64,000 nt of DNA from Pisaster brevispinus (taxonomy: Eukaryota > Echinodermata > Asteroidea > Forcipulatida > Asteriidae): assembly GCA_023634235.1 (NCBI GenBank), contig JAMKCF010000030.1:2232001-2296000 (forward strand). The letters are read 5' to 3'. This document shows positions 54,660 through 64,000 of the stretch, piece by piece. The notes below the pieces were generated by a model, which was not told the origin of the DNA, searched no databases, and was given only the letters and a program-made list of their open reading frames with translations. The translations under genes and the position numbers were made by a program. Every line of letters begins with the position of its first letter. The stretch's first letter is position 1.

Positions 54660-56485
54660 TATACATGTCGCAAAGTAGCTGTCATGCCTCAGTCATGCCT
54701 CATGGGATGACACGTGCCTGTAAAATTAGAAAACAAATTACATATTTTTGAGAATGACAGAAAAGATGTTGTAACTGACTGCCACGTTTTCACTCGTAAT
54801 ACCTTATATGTAATCTTACCTGTGCAAAAAAAGATTACGTTTGGAAAAAGGGTGAAAAAGTGGAGGTCGGATACATCTTATCATGATCTTATTCATACCC
54901 CGTACGTTAGCACATGGAGGAAGGAAATCCATGGTTAGCATCAGACATGTCAGATCATTCATCAGCTGATTCATCATGATCATTCATGGCCTCACTTAAG
55001 TTAAAATCATGACATGAAAACTAAGTACTACTAGCCTAACGTAATATACTTTACAGTGGGGCATTAATTTGTTTTATTATTATTAATATTGATCTATTTA
55101 TTTATCTTAGGAATTAAACATATTACTTTTTGTAATTAAAGTGAACGCGTACACGATCAGTGAGTCTCCAGCATTGACTGTCGTGTATGCGTGTGAACCA
55201 CGCTGTGTGTGGCAGGAGATTTTGTAGTTATTCAAAATGCCTAACTTCATCGTTCAAATGTAGGCCCTAAGTCCTGATCTTCTGGGGCCCCTCACGGCCT
55301 GCGTATTATTTTATTTCTTGCTCCGGGTATCCTTTTGCCAGATTCACACGTAACGACTGCCCTGTATCGGTGTGTTGTGTGATATTTGTATCCCTTTAGT
55401 GTAATGGTATGGTCCGCCCTCCTCCGAGGCAAAATAGCTGCTGATTTCGTAGAGCTGCTCATTAGGAGAGTTTTTTGTGAACTGAAAATGGCAAATTTGA
55501 GACATTTAACCTCCTGTTGTTAAGCCAAATGTCAAATTGACCAGTATTTAAGGTTCCAATACTGCTTCAGCTGAATTATAACGTTTTTTTGGATATGTTG
55601 ACTGCGTGTTGACGGTGTGTAGACGGTGTAATTCATGTTGATGGTATTTAGTAGGACCCGGTTTAACAATGTGACTAAGAGCCCATGCAGAACCGACAGT
55701 ATTTGACTTTCCATTCCATCTCCAGCAGGTATGTTTTTTACTTTTACTTGGCTTTAAGCATTTCAATCATAATCAACATGTACATCAAGCCAAGGTTTTT
55801 TAATCAAGAATATTTATTTTCTAAAGGCAACTTAGATCCTATGTTTACAGAAAAATGATGAAAAAAGTTGTATTTGTCCCCAATTTTTCATGAGCAAGAT
55901 GGTCACTATTCATTTCTCATTTCCCACAATTGTTGCTTATTAAGCTGTTAACATATGAACATCTGAAATTATGTGGATAGGTTTTTCATAAATTGATTCA
56001 TTGATTGATTATAGTTACATATGTTGTGGCATATCATTTCCTGATGTCACATCTTTGTTCTACGAAAGTTCATACAATTGAGGTTTTTCACTTTGTTAAT
56101 AATACTTATTTAGTTTGGGTAGCACTTTGCATCTGTGTTTCAAGGGAAATGGGTGTAAACAAATTGATTCATCACTGTTTGCATCGCCATGACAATCGAG
56201 CAAACTGCTAGCACAAAATTGGAAAATAAAGAGAGAGTGTAGAGCACTAGCGCAAAAGGTCACAAAAGCAATGATATGGACATTTGGTTGAGATGATCTA
56301 AACAATTTCAAACAAAATAATTTTCCCTTTTAATCAAAGGTGCATGTTATAATTTCAGTTCTACAGAATCAAGACAATTGCAAAACTTGTTCTTTGTTTC
56401 CCCTTTTTAATCCAAACTGCATGTTAAAACTTCAGTTATACAGCATCAAGAAATTTAAGTTTCCTGGTCTGCAATTTTCCACTTC
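54660..56485. other. Spacer, nothing firm
   Basis: No CTR9 N-terminal exons found here, although they would be expected upstream of 56492 if the copy were complete. A tRNA-like stretch near 55395 (TTTAGTGTAATGG) lacks a B box. Confidence 0.4.
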
Positions 56486-56491
56486 CTTTAG

Positions 56492-56581
56492 GAAAAGCTT
56501 GTATAACCTTCAATAAGAAAGACTACCGAGGAGCGTTGGCGTTCTACAAGAAGGCTCTGAGGACAAACCCTAGCTGCCCAG
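56492..56581 (+). CDS. CTR9: CTR9 TPR exon 1
   Basis: Acceptor CTTTAG, donor [36 protein letters not shown], uninterrupted and very close to the family. Confidence 0.93.
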
Positions 56582-57268
56582 GTGCAATCTTAATCAGCTG
56601 TCTCCAAGTTGTTCCTTTATTGAAGAGAAACTCTTCAGGGATGAGAAATTTCAGACTTTTGCCCGAGTTGAGACTTTTTACGTCTGCCAATTCAATTCAA
56701 TATAACATTTATTTCCATTCTTAACAGTGCATATAACAGAATGCAAAAGACAATATTTTGGAGGCACGATCCTCATAAGCCAAGGCTTGTAGTGGAGTGC
56801 CTTTAGAAGAAAACAAGAAAAAGAAAGAAAAAAACTTAATTAATTAATGAAATAGTTAACTTAGTTAATTAATTATTACAAGACAAAGATGGGGACAAAT
56901 AATCTGACAAGACAGAAGTTGAGATAAGTAACTACTAAAAAAAATGCTGAGGAGGAGGCAACTCTGGAGAATATGAAACCAAAGGGATAAAATTATGCTA
57001 CATATTGGGAGATAAGATACTCTGAAAATGGCTGTTATTTTCTTCCTAAGAGAACCATTATCTTTGATGTACTTCTCTAGTGCTGAGGGTACAGCTCGTA
57101 AAAGCTCCTTGAAATCTAGTGGAAAGCCATCGTTTCAACATGCCTCCTAGAATTGGGGTCCTAGTTTCAGAACTTTTCATCGGCGATGTCTTTCAGTTGT
57201 TACTGGATTCATCTAGTGATCAACGACAGTTATTGACATTTTAATATTTTTGGTACTATTAAACACAG

Positions 57269-57521
57269 CTGCTGTTCGCCTTGGCATTGGCCACTGCTTC
57301 AATAAGCTAAACAAACCGGAGAAAGCACGCCTGGCCTTCTAGCGGGCCCTGGAACTCGATCTGAAGTGTATGGGCACCATCGTTGGCCTCGCCATCCTAG
57401 AAATCGACAGTAAAGCAACAGATTCCATACGGACTGGAGTCCAGCTTTTCTCCAAGGCGTACACGATAGACTCCAGCAACCCTATGGTGCTCAACCATCT
57501 TGCAAATCGTTTCTTCTTTAA
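57269..57521 (+). CDS. CTR9: CTR9 TPR exon 2 (stop, transposon at 3' end)
   Basis: [40 protein letters not shown]. The family Ser codon before RALEL is TAG (57340-57342; one base from TCG). The exon continues as AAGAAG|GTAACG at 58014 after the inserted element; joined at TTAA it reads FFFKK and recovers the donor. Confidence 0.93.
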
Positions 57522-58011
57522 CCCTAGATGAAGCCATCAGGCACTTTTTAGGTGTCCGTTTTTAATTAAAAAGTAATTACTCCGCCATTTTATTTTATTT
57601 GTATTTAAAAAAATTAAGGTTCCTCAACTACACCTAGCCAAATAGCATGCCAATTGTCTTGTTACCATCGGGGTTGATTTCACACCCCAAAAAATCCACC
57701 AATGAACAGTTCTCCCGGTATTCCCTTGAGAAATGTAAGAAATGTAAGAATTTATGATGTTTTTGCTGACTCATCAAACACGAGGGTTTCATTCAAACAA
57801 ATGGCTTAGAGACACATGTGGGCTGATCTCAATGGAAATTTTGCTTGAATTTATTTTATTTAGTCACAAGGGTCTATATCCAATAGTTTGGGCGATTTAA
57901 ACATGATTGTGTTCTCAAAAAACACGTATTACACGCAAAATATAAAACGGACACTTGAAAAGTGCCTGATGGCATAAGTGTGTGATTTTTTTTTGATGGT
58001 GTCACGCAGGG
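57522..58011. mobile_element. TTAA-flanked piggyBac-type MITE in CTR9 exon
   Basis: TTAA at 57518-57521 and 58012-58015; ends CCCTAGATGAAGCCATCAGG and, inverted, CCCTGCGTGACACCATC, with the longer inner inverted pair GCCATCAGGCACTTTT...GTGTCCGTTTT. 490 bp, no coding capacity. The second copy of the family is at 23134-23639 in the opposite orientation. Confidence 0.93.
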
Positions 58012-58493
58012 TTAAGAAGGTAACGTCCCTCAAGAAGCTACTTCCAAACCTCGGCTCAGGCCAAAAATGCACACTGCTCCAAGATTGATGGCGAAGTCCA
58101 AGTCTAGATTTTGAAAAAGCCCCAAAAGTTGGTTTTCATTTTCAAATTTCTATTATCCAATTGCAGGAAAGAATCAAACTCATGGAGTTAAACACATCCC
58201 CCATAGTTATTGGTTATGGATTATTAATATTGGTCACTGGTTATTGGTTGTTGGTTATCGGTTATGACTCACTTCACGTAACCAGGTTTAATAGTTATAC
58301 TTTTCAGTATCGAATGATAGCCAGGTTTAATTTTATCATTGACCAGTTTTAGCACATCACTAATCAGGATGAATTTGTCACTAACAAGGACGAATTTGTC
58401 ATCGACAAAGCTTTATTTGTAATTAACCTGGACTAACTCGTCATTAACCAGGATTAATTCATCATTTACCAAGTTTTATTTGTAATTATCTAG

Positions 58494-58601
58494 GATTATA
58501 CGAAGGTGCAACATCTTGCTCTGCATGCATTCCACGGTACAGACAATGAAGCAACGCAGGCGGAAAGCTGCTACCAACTCACAAGAGCCTTCCATGTACA
58601 G
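58494..58601 (+). CDS. CTR9: CTR9 TPR exon 3
   Basis: 108 nt, phase 0 to 0, acceptor ATCTAG, donor [45 protein letters not shown]. Uninterrupted. Confidence 0.93.
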
Positions 58602-58619
58602 GTAAGGATTCCCACCCCA

Positions 58620-59095
58620 CTCATGGTTCTCCCCATGTACAAGCCAGCGTATTGTTTGGATTAAGTGCCAAATCAAACCCAAATACTAGGGAAAACCCCC
58701 TCTCTTTACAATTAAGTGTACTAGGTTCTTCTACACTCATTACACAAAACACTTTTTTACATCCCGTCCAAAACATGAAGTGATAATGCTCAAGTGTCTT
58801 GCTTAAGGAATGTAAGCAGGTAAGGACGCAAATATCAAGACCGAGACTCAAATCAAACTCTGGGCCCAATTTCATAGAGCTGCTTAAGCAGAAAATATTG
58901 CTTAACATTTTTCTGCTTAGCAGAAATGAGCAGGATACCAGTCATGGTAGTTTGGCTGGTAATCTTATTCTGGTAAGTATCATTTTGTTGTGCTTAGCTG
59001 GTTTTTGTGCTTAAGCAGCTCTATGAAATTGGGCCCAGATCAGAAACACCAGAGCTTGTGTCTGGTGTGGTTGACTGCTCGGCCAGGACGCGGCT
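58620..59095 (-). repeat. tRNA-derived SINE (reverse) split by a MITE
   Basis: Reverse-strand order as in 49496-49873: CAAATCAAACCCAAATACTA, CAAGTGTCTTGCTTAAGGA, GACTCAAATCAAACTCTG | MITE | ATCAGAAACACCAGAGCTTG, TGCTCGGCCAGGACGCG. Older and more diverged than the 49.5 kb copy. Confidence 0.8.
58861..59037. mobile_element. MITE, TGGGCCCAATTTCATAGAGC family
   Basis: 30-bp perfect terminal inverted repeats beginning TGGGCCCAATTTCATAGAGC and continuing TGCTTAAGCA. 177 bp. It interrupts the tRNA part of a SINE, so it inserted after the SINE. Target duplication not clear. Confidence 0.92.
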
Positions 59096-59151
59096 GCTGA
59101 ATTCTGACGGATTTATGTGGACAATAATTACCTTCTGCGTTCCTCTCTACA

Positions 59152-59271
59152 GTGACCACGACCAAGCTTTCCAGTACTACTACCATGCAAGCCACCCAGT
59201 TTGCATCCACAGCTAATCGTTTTGCCGCACTTTGGTTTGGGGCAGATGTACATCCACCGGGGGGAATGTGA
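59152..59271 (+). CDS. CTR9: CTR9 TPR exon 4 (frameshifts)
   Basis: Three frames are needed: DHDQAFQYYY, then QATQFASTA, then IVLPHFGLGQMYIHRG. A CATG-like 4-base insertion and a 1-base insertion explain the shifts. The exon start is also out of phase with exon 3. Confidence 0.85.
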   Translation: MTTTKLSSTTTMQATQFASTANRFAALWFGADVHPPGGM

Positions 59272-59338
59272 GAGTATGCGAACGTGAGTCAAGAGAATGA
59301 TTGTAAATCTCTGTAATGTATTACTGTAAGGACTCCTG

Positions 59339-59523
59339 CAGTGTTGTAGTCCAGACCTGGAAGTCTGAGATCGAGACCAGTGACCGAAATCTGAACATCT
59401 GAGACCCGGAACTGAGACCAGCCCTTCCCAGACCGAGACTTTTGCAGACCAAGACTGAGACCACAAAAAGGTCTCAAGATGGTCTCGAGAACAGACCTGC
59501 AGGTCTTGAGACCTTCAACACTG
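59339..59523. mobile_element. hAT-type MITE with 8-bp target duplication
   Basis: GACTCCTG at 59331-59338 and 59524-59531 flank a 185-bp element with ends CAGTGTTGTAGTCCAGACCT and, inverted, CAGTGTTGAAGGTCTCAAGA. An 8-bp duplication and CAGxG start are typical of hAT. The interior is rich in GAGACC / GGTCTC repeats. Confidence 0.93.
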
Positions 59524-59553
59524 GACTCCTGTAAAACTGGATTTGTCATTTTT

Positions 59554-59597
59554 GTCTCCTGACGATGACTAGAGCAAGCTAGTCGAAACGTTGAGAC
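59554..59597 (+). ncRNA. Hammerhead-ribozyme-like motif (best copy)
   Basis: Stem I GTCTC (59554-59558) with GAGAC (59593-59597); core CTGACGA (59559-59565); stem II GACTAG (59567-59572) with CTAGTC (59579-59584) and loop AGCAAG; then GAAA, with ACGT (59588-59591) at the stem III position and T at the cleavage position. ACGT is self-complementary, so stem III could form between two copies, as described for hammerheads of Penelope-like elements. One unpaired T (59566) beside stem II is a departure from the consensus. Activity is unproven. Confidence 0.55.
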
Positions 59598-59855
59598 CAA
59601 TTAACCAATTAAGAACTCACTCCGTGGCAGTGAGGTTAATAACGAGAAGTCCCCTCGATCTGATCCACTATTAAGCTAAAGTTGTAGTCCTGGCCGATTT
59701 CCTACCCTCCGCCCAGGTAGTAGCTAATAAGCTGGACAGTTCTTTTCAGAACTAAGTAATCTCCCGAAGTAGTCTCTCAATTTTTCCGGCAGTAGAATAA
59801 AAAGCAAGACCTAGTTCTTTAAGAACAAATCTACATAGCTAGTAGATATATGTAA
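59598..59855 (+). repeat. Single right arm of the inverted-repeat family
   Basis: ACCAATTAAGAACTCACTCC, GTGGCAGTGAGGTTAATAAC, TAGCTAATAAGCTGGACAGT and CCGGCAGTAGAATAAAAAGC match the right arms at 32430-32640 and 48065-48270. The left arm is missing, so this is probably closest to the parental, non-inverted form. Confidence 0.85.
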
Positions 59856-59859
59856 ATGA

Positions 59860-61410
59860 GGCCCCCTCATTTATGAAATGTTGTTGTTGTATGTTAACCC
59901 CATTTAATCCATAGGTCTTATTCACTCATTACAAACTCTATTGTTTTGGTAACCCCTGCTGGAAAGTGGACTGTCTATGTTGACCTCTGAACTGGTTGAT
60001 CCAGTGGTGGGGTTGGTGGGGCCTAGCATGCTGGCTTCTGTGCTGTTATATCCCACCTACTCCAACAGCTGTTTCTCCATCCCCTCTCCTTTCCAGGTAG
60101 GAAAAGTTACTTTGTATTTTTTTTTATCTAGTGTTGAACATTTAATAGAAGAAGATAGTGTATAGATAGAGTGGACATATTTTTTGATCAACTTTAAATT
60201 GAAGAATTGGCATACACTAACTTTGAAGTGTTTACAGTTTTTATAAATTGTTCATTATACGATTTAACAGCCTTTTGGTCAGGAGTGAAATTATATGCGT
60301 ATAAGTTCTTTTCAAACAGGAGTGTATTCTTAGGATTGTCTTTTGTTCTAGGTTTTCCTTTCGAGTTATAGGATCCATTAATTTTTACTTTACTGTACAG
60401 ACTTTTATTTAACTTTGAGTATTTTAGGAGTACCTACATGTAGATATTGGTTTGATGTTTTAGCCTGTGCCCCCATTTGATTGTATACTATAGGTTATGT
60501 AGTGTATGAGATGCATGGCAGGGTAGCCCCAGCCCTAGGTGGCCATAGGATTAGTAGTGACCACAGTAGGGTAATAACTCTATGCCCTGGGGGCCTGATT
60601 TAACATGCAGAAGGCTTGGCTCTGGCCTGTTGTTTATTTTAGTGGTTTTTATCTCTGTGAAGTTTTTCTTTGCTTGTCTTATGTCTTTCTTTATTTTAGT
60701 CTAGTGTAGATAAAGTGACCAGAGAGAGGGCGAGAACTGCTCATTCTTATTTATTATAAGAGAGGTTTATTTTTGGGTCTAACAGTAAACCAATTAGCTG
60801 CAGTGTTAAATTACCAAGTGTTTCTTTACAATAGTAAAGTTTCTCATTATTTCTTTTATAGAGATTGTTCATTTGGGGATAAGTTTGCTTTTCATTTTTT
60901 TGTATCTTTTGTTTTAATTTATCTATCTTTTATTCTGAATTGAAGTGAGATCAACAATTAAGTGTTTACTTTTTAAACCCTTCAACTTCTTGAACCTTTA
61001 TGGTTTAGTGTAATGTGATTATGGATGGACACATTTTTACAGTAATAGCTGTGAATGTATTTGGTTAGTTGTTTGTTTCTTTAATTAATCAAAGTGCTGT
61101 TTTATCCCACCAACTCCAACCACTGTTTCTCCATTCCCTCTCCTTTCCAGCCAGAATAAAGTACAGAACAGAGCGCACCCAGCTCACATATACACGTGGT
61201 GTTACCGCAAACCGAATATACATTTATACCTCACCATGCAAAGCCTCAACAAGTTTATTGTTGAAATTTATTTTTTTTTTTTTCATTTTCTCAAAAAGTT
61301 GACATTATTCAGCTGAAAGTTTCACTGGTGACTTTTATTGTTTCTTTCTTGATTTTTGCCTGTAAATCAGCACTATGTTGACCAAAACCAAATGCACTCC
61401 TCTTGTTTCA
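59860..61410. other. CTR9 intron; one direct repeat
   Basis: A TATCCCACCTACTCCAACAG ... CCCTCTCCTTTCCAG block at 60047-60097 recurs at 61103-61152 (TATCCCACCAACTCCAACC). From 61185 the ACACGTGGTGTTACCGCAAA repeat follows. Nothing else recognised. Confidence 0.5.
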
Positions 61411-61416
61411 AACCAG

Positions 61417-61623
61417 GCTGCCCAGTGCTTCGAGAAGGTACTGAAAGCCCAACCAGGTAACTATGAGACCATGAAGATTCTTGGGTCTCTCTATGTGACA
61501 TCCAGTGATGAGACCAAGAGGGAGACTGCCAAGGGTCACCTCCAGAAAGTCGTCGATCAGTTCCCGGAAGATGTCGAGGCATGGATTGAGTTGGCTCAGA
61601 TCTTGGCACTCACCGAAGTACCG
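61417..61623 (+). CDS. CTR9: CTR9 TPR exon 5
   Basis: 207 nt, 69 codons, acceptor AACCAG, donor [78 protein letters not shown]. Uninterrupted and highly similar to the family. No further CTR9 exon follows within the window. Confidence 0.95.
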
Positions 61624-61689
61624 GTATGTTCTTTCACATTTTTAGGTGTTCGGACAAAAGTCCAAAGACCTCTTCTTATTGTTCGTTTT

Positions 61690-61806
61690 TTTTATTAGCT
61701 GTTCCGACCTACAGTCGGAACAGGTATTGTTTTCGTCAAGATTTTTATTATTTTTAGCTGTTCCGACCTACAGTCGGAACAGGTATTGTTTTCGTCAAGA
61801 TTTTTA
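61690..61806 (+). repeat. Two tandem 59-bp units with a perfect hairpin
   Basis: CTGTTCCGAC-CTACA-GTCGGAACAG at 61699-61723 and again at 61758-61782: 10-bp stem, 5-base loop. Each is followed by GTATTGTTTTCGTCAAGATT. A lone arm, CGGAACAGCTTTGTG, is at 63345. Confidence 0.9.
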
Positions 61807-61807
61807 T

Positions 61808-62428
61808 TATTTTTATTATTATTATTATTCTTTGTTTCTGCCTAAACCCCATAGCATTTGTACACGTTTTAATTTTAAGCCTAATATCCTAATATGTAAA
61901 TATTAAAGAGTTAAATCCTATATCAAATTGAAGCTTAGAACATTAACTTAAATCTTAAAGTAATAAATGTTAAAATTCTTAACTAATTAGCCACTTTACA
62001 GCGAGGTGAATATTTAATTAGCAAACCTTGTGACCACCATATCTCAAAAAGTATACCCCCGATCGTCAAACTTGTTTCAGTTTTAGACTTCTGAGATACT
62101 GTAGATGTGGTTTCCGGCCTAAAAGTTTCAGTCACGTCATCATGACATCATACGTTTGCGCGTTTTGTTTTCTGTGTACAAAACATATGGCGCTAAAATT
62201 GAAAACGTTTTACTAGTCAAAAACACAATAACTTCAAAATAAGTTATCTGTTTCTTTCCTAAATTTCATATTCTTTGTTGAAAAATTAACTGATTTTAAT
62301 AAGAGATGTTTCAGTCCATTAAAAGCAATCAAGGTACATCTATAATTAACGAATAGATGAAAATCTTGGCGTAGTGGTTAAACGTAGTACTTCACAAACT
62401 GGATGCAGTCACTTTCAGTTTTTTTTTA
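61808..62428 (+). repeat. ~1.57-kb-spaced direct repeat, left copy
   Basis: Nearly identical to 63380-64000 (about 98% by eye): CCTAAACCCCATAGCATTTG at 61841 and 63413, offset 1572 bp. Differences are scattered single bases. The right copy runs off the window end. Confidence 0.95.
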
Positions 62429-62844
62429 ACCTTCTCTATGGTTCATGCACTACGGTGTGGACCTAAATGAGTTGAGGACTTACTTGAGAAGAGTCTACGA
62501 CATTGTCGCTAAGTGCGCAGCTTTTTATTTGATTTCTAACCGAGTATTGGACCCATTACTTTGTACATACTCCATTGGATTTGTACATAACCAATACATT
62601 TAGATTCCTACGTAGGTTTAGGGTTTTCGTGAGAATGCAGAACTATTCTGTTTCCGCCTAAAATCCCTTAGCGTTTGTACACGTTTTTTCTTTATGCCTA
62701 ATATTCTAAAGCGTACACAGATGAAAGAGTTATCATAAATTGAATTGAAGCTTAGGACATAAGCCTAACTCTAAATGTACATTTTTTATAAAATTCTTAA
62801 TTGATTAACCACCTGATCTTCATTTGAATATTTAATTAGTTAAT

Positions 62845-63330
62845 CTTTGCAGCACCATATCTCAAGAAGTACACAGCCGATTTTCAAACTTTTTTCAGTT
62901 ATAGACTCCTTGGGCATTGGAGATTAACCTTGGGTAACCGTGACCCCATGGTGACCTTTACTTTGGGGTCAACTGGAAGTGGGACCATATCCTTAGAACT
63001 ACACAACCGATTTTCAAACTTTTTTCAGTTATAGACTCCTTGGGCATTGGAGAATAACCTTAGAAAATCGTGACCCATGTTGACCTTTACTTCGGGTTCA
63101 ACCGGAAGTGGGACCTTATCTCAAGAACTACACAACCGATTTTCAAATTTTTTTCAGTTCTAGACTCCTTGGGCATTGGAGATTTTCCTTTGGTAACAGT
63201 GACCCCATGCTGACCTTTTTTCCGGGTCAAACGGAAGTGGGACCATATCTCAAGAACTACACAGCCAATTTTCAATTTTTTTCAGTTTTAGACCCCTTGT
63301 GCATTGAAGATTGAACTTGGGTTGAATCAA
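62845..63330 (+). repeat. ~128-bp tandem repeat, about 3.7 units
   Basis: Units start near 62851, 62981, 63110 and 63239 with GGGACCATATCTCAAGAACT, then CACAACCGATTTTCAAACTT, AGACTCCTTGGGCATTGGAG and CCATGTTGACCTTTACTT. A diverged single unit is embedded at 62031-62120 and 63601-63690. Confidence 0.92.
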
Positions 63331-63379
63331 AGCACAACAAAACGGAACAGCTTTGTGTTTGTTCACAAACACCTCAATG

Positions 63380-64000
63380 TCTAGTTATTATTATTATTAT
63401 TCTTTGTTTCTGCCTAAACCCCATAGCATTTGTACACGTTTTAATTTTAAGCCTAATATCCTAATATGTAAATATTAAAGAGTTAAATCCTATATCAAAT
63501 TGAAGCTTAGAACATTAACTTAAATCTTAAAGTAATAAATGTTAAAATTCTTAATTAACTAGCCACTTTACAGCGAGGTGAATATTTAATTAGCAAACCT
63601 TGTGACCACCATATCTCAAAAAGTATATCCCCGATCGTCAAACTTGTTTAAGTTTTAGACTTCTGACATACTGTAGATGTGGTTTTCGGCCTAAAATTTT
63701 CAGTCACGTCATCATGACATTATACATTTGCGCGTTTTGTTTTCTGTGTACAAAACATATGGCGCTAAAATTGAAAACGTTTTACTAGTCAAAAACACAA
63801 TAACTTCAAAATAAGTTATCTGTTTCTTTCCTAAATTTCATATTCTTTGTTGAAAAATTAACTGATTTTAATAAGAGATGTTTCAGTCCATTAAAAGCAA
63901 TCAAGGTACATCTATAATTAACGAATAGATGAAAATCTTGGCGTAGTGGTTAAACGTAGTACTTCACAAACTGGATGCAGTCACTTTCAGTTTTTTTGTA
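63380..64000 (+). repeat. ~1.57-kb-spaced direct repeat, right copy (truncated by window)
   Basis: See 61808-62428. Either the long terminal parts of one element or the start of a second 1.57-kb tandem unit. Confidence 0.95.

Larger units (their letters stand above)
56492..61623 (+). pseudogene. CTR9: CTR9 TPR-coding exons, disrupted
   Basis: Five exons encode consecutive TPR repeats of CTR9, the scaffold of the Paf1 complex. Order and phases match the family: [55 protein letters not shown]...[21 protein letters not shown]...[10 protein letters not shown]. Lesions: TAG at 57340-57342, a 490-bp TTAA-type insertion at the end of exon 2, two insertions shifting the frame in exon 4, and apparent small deletions at its borders. 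Neither N-terminal nor later exons are in this part; the C-terminal exons at 25.4-27.4 kb are upstream, in the wrong order. The copy is dead. Confidence 0.9.

Noticed and set aside
55390..55440. tRNA-like stretch TTTAGTGTAATGG
   Set aside because: No B box and no acceptor pairing.
63087..63314. Short frames on both strands
   Set aside because: Produced by the ~128-bp tandem repeat.
62845..63330. CRISPR-like array
   Set aside because: Units are directly adjacent at ~128 bp with no unique spacers; the genome is animal.
61800..64000. LTR retrotransposon
   Set aside because: The direct repeats do not start with TG or end with CA at clear borders, and the 0.95 kb between them has no gag/pol, primer site or polypurine tract; it consists of a short tandem repeat.

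Overview
The window is nuclear DNA of an animal. Coding sequence comes as short exons with GT/AG borders scattered among long introns, and most of the 64 kb is repeats and transposon relics. The recognisable proteins (DDX54, CTR9, CUB and THAP domains), tRNA-derived SINEs and several TIR/MITE families fit a marine deuterostome invertebrate. An echinoderm is my best guess, but lancelet or hemichordate is not excluded. Nothing looks prokaryotic.

Layout: 1-1.7 kb, no clear gene. 1.74-8.3 kb, a satellite array of about 36 units of ~187 bp, each built round an 18-bp perfect palindrome. 8.3-10.8 kb, MITEs, SINE pieces and a ~90-bp tandem repeat. 10.9-21.6 kb (+), exons of the DEAD-box helicase DDX54, with an in-frame stop in the putative first exon, a Lys-to-Glu change in the Walker A motif and no 3' end; its introns hold SINEs, a piggyBac-type element and other MITEs. 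21.8-24.8 kb, SINE and non-LTR retrotransposon debris, including a minus-strand element with a zinc-finger/nuclease-like tail. 25.4-27.4 kb (+), C-terminal exons of the Paf1-complex subunit CTR9, with frame lesions. 27.4-32.7 kb and 44.6-48.8 kb, two diverged copies of a segment with CUB-domain exon pieces, a non-LTR 3' end and inverted repeats. 33-34 kb, an internally deleted non-LTR element. 36.2-42.5 kb, a possible promoter, a signal-peptide exon and six copies of a small symmetric exon-like cassette. 42.7-44.6 kb, a 157-copy 12-bp minisatellite. 49.5-51.4 kb, a tRNA-Leu-derived SINE, a MITE and a THAP first exon. 52.9-54.7 kb (-), an intronless gene cut by two transposons. 56.5-61.6 kb (+), TPR-coding exons of CTR9, broken by a stop, frameshifts and a TTAA-type insertion. 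61.7-64 kb, hairpin, ~128-bp and ~1.57-kb repeats.

The common theme is decay of host genes by transposition. In two genes, removing the inserted element together with one target-site copy restores the reading frame at the insertion point, which fixes insertion sites to the base. A second theme is a repeated inverted-repeat family whose centre carries a hammerhead-ribozyme-like motif with a self-complementary ACGT at stem III, as reported for Penelope-like retroelements. CTR9 pieces lie in the wrong order (C-terminal exons 30 kb upstream of the TPR exons), so at least two partial CTR9 copies or a rearrangement must be present; an intact CTR9 is presumably elsewhere in the genome.
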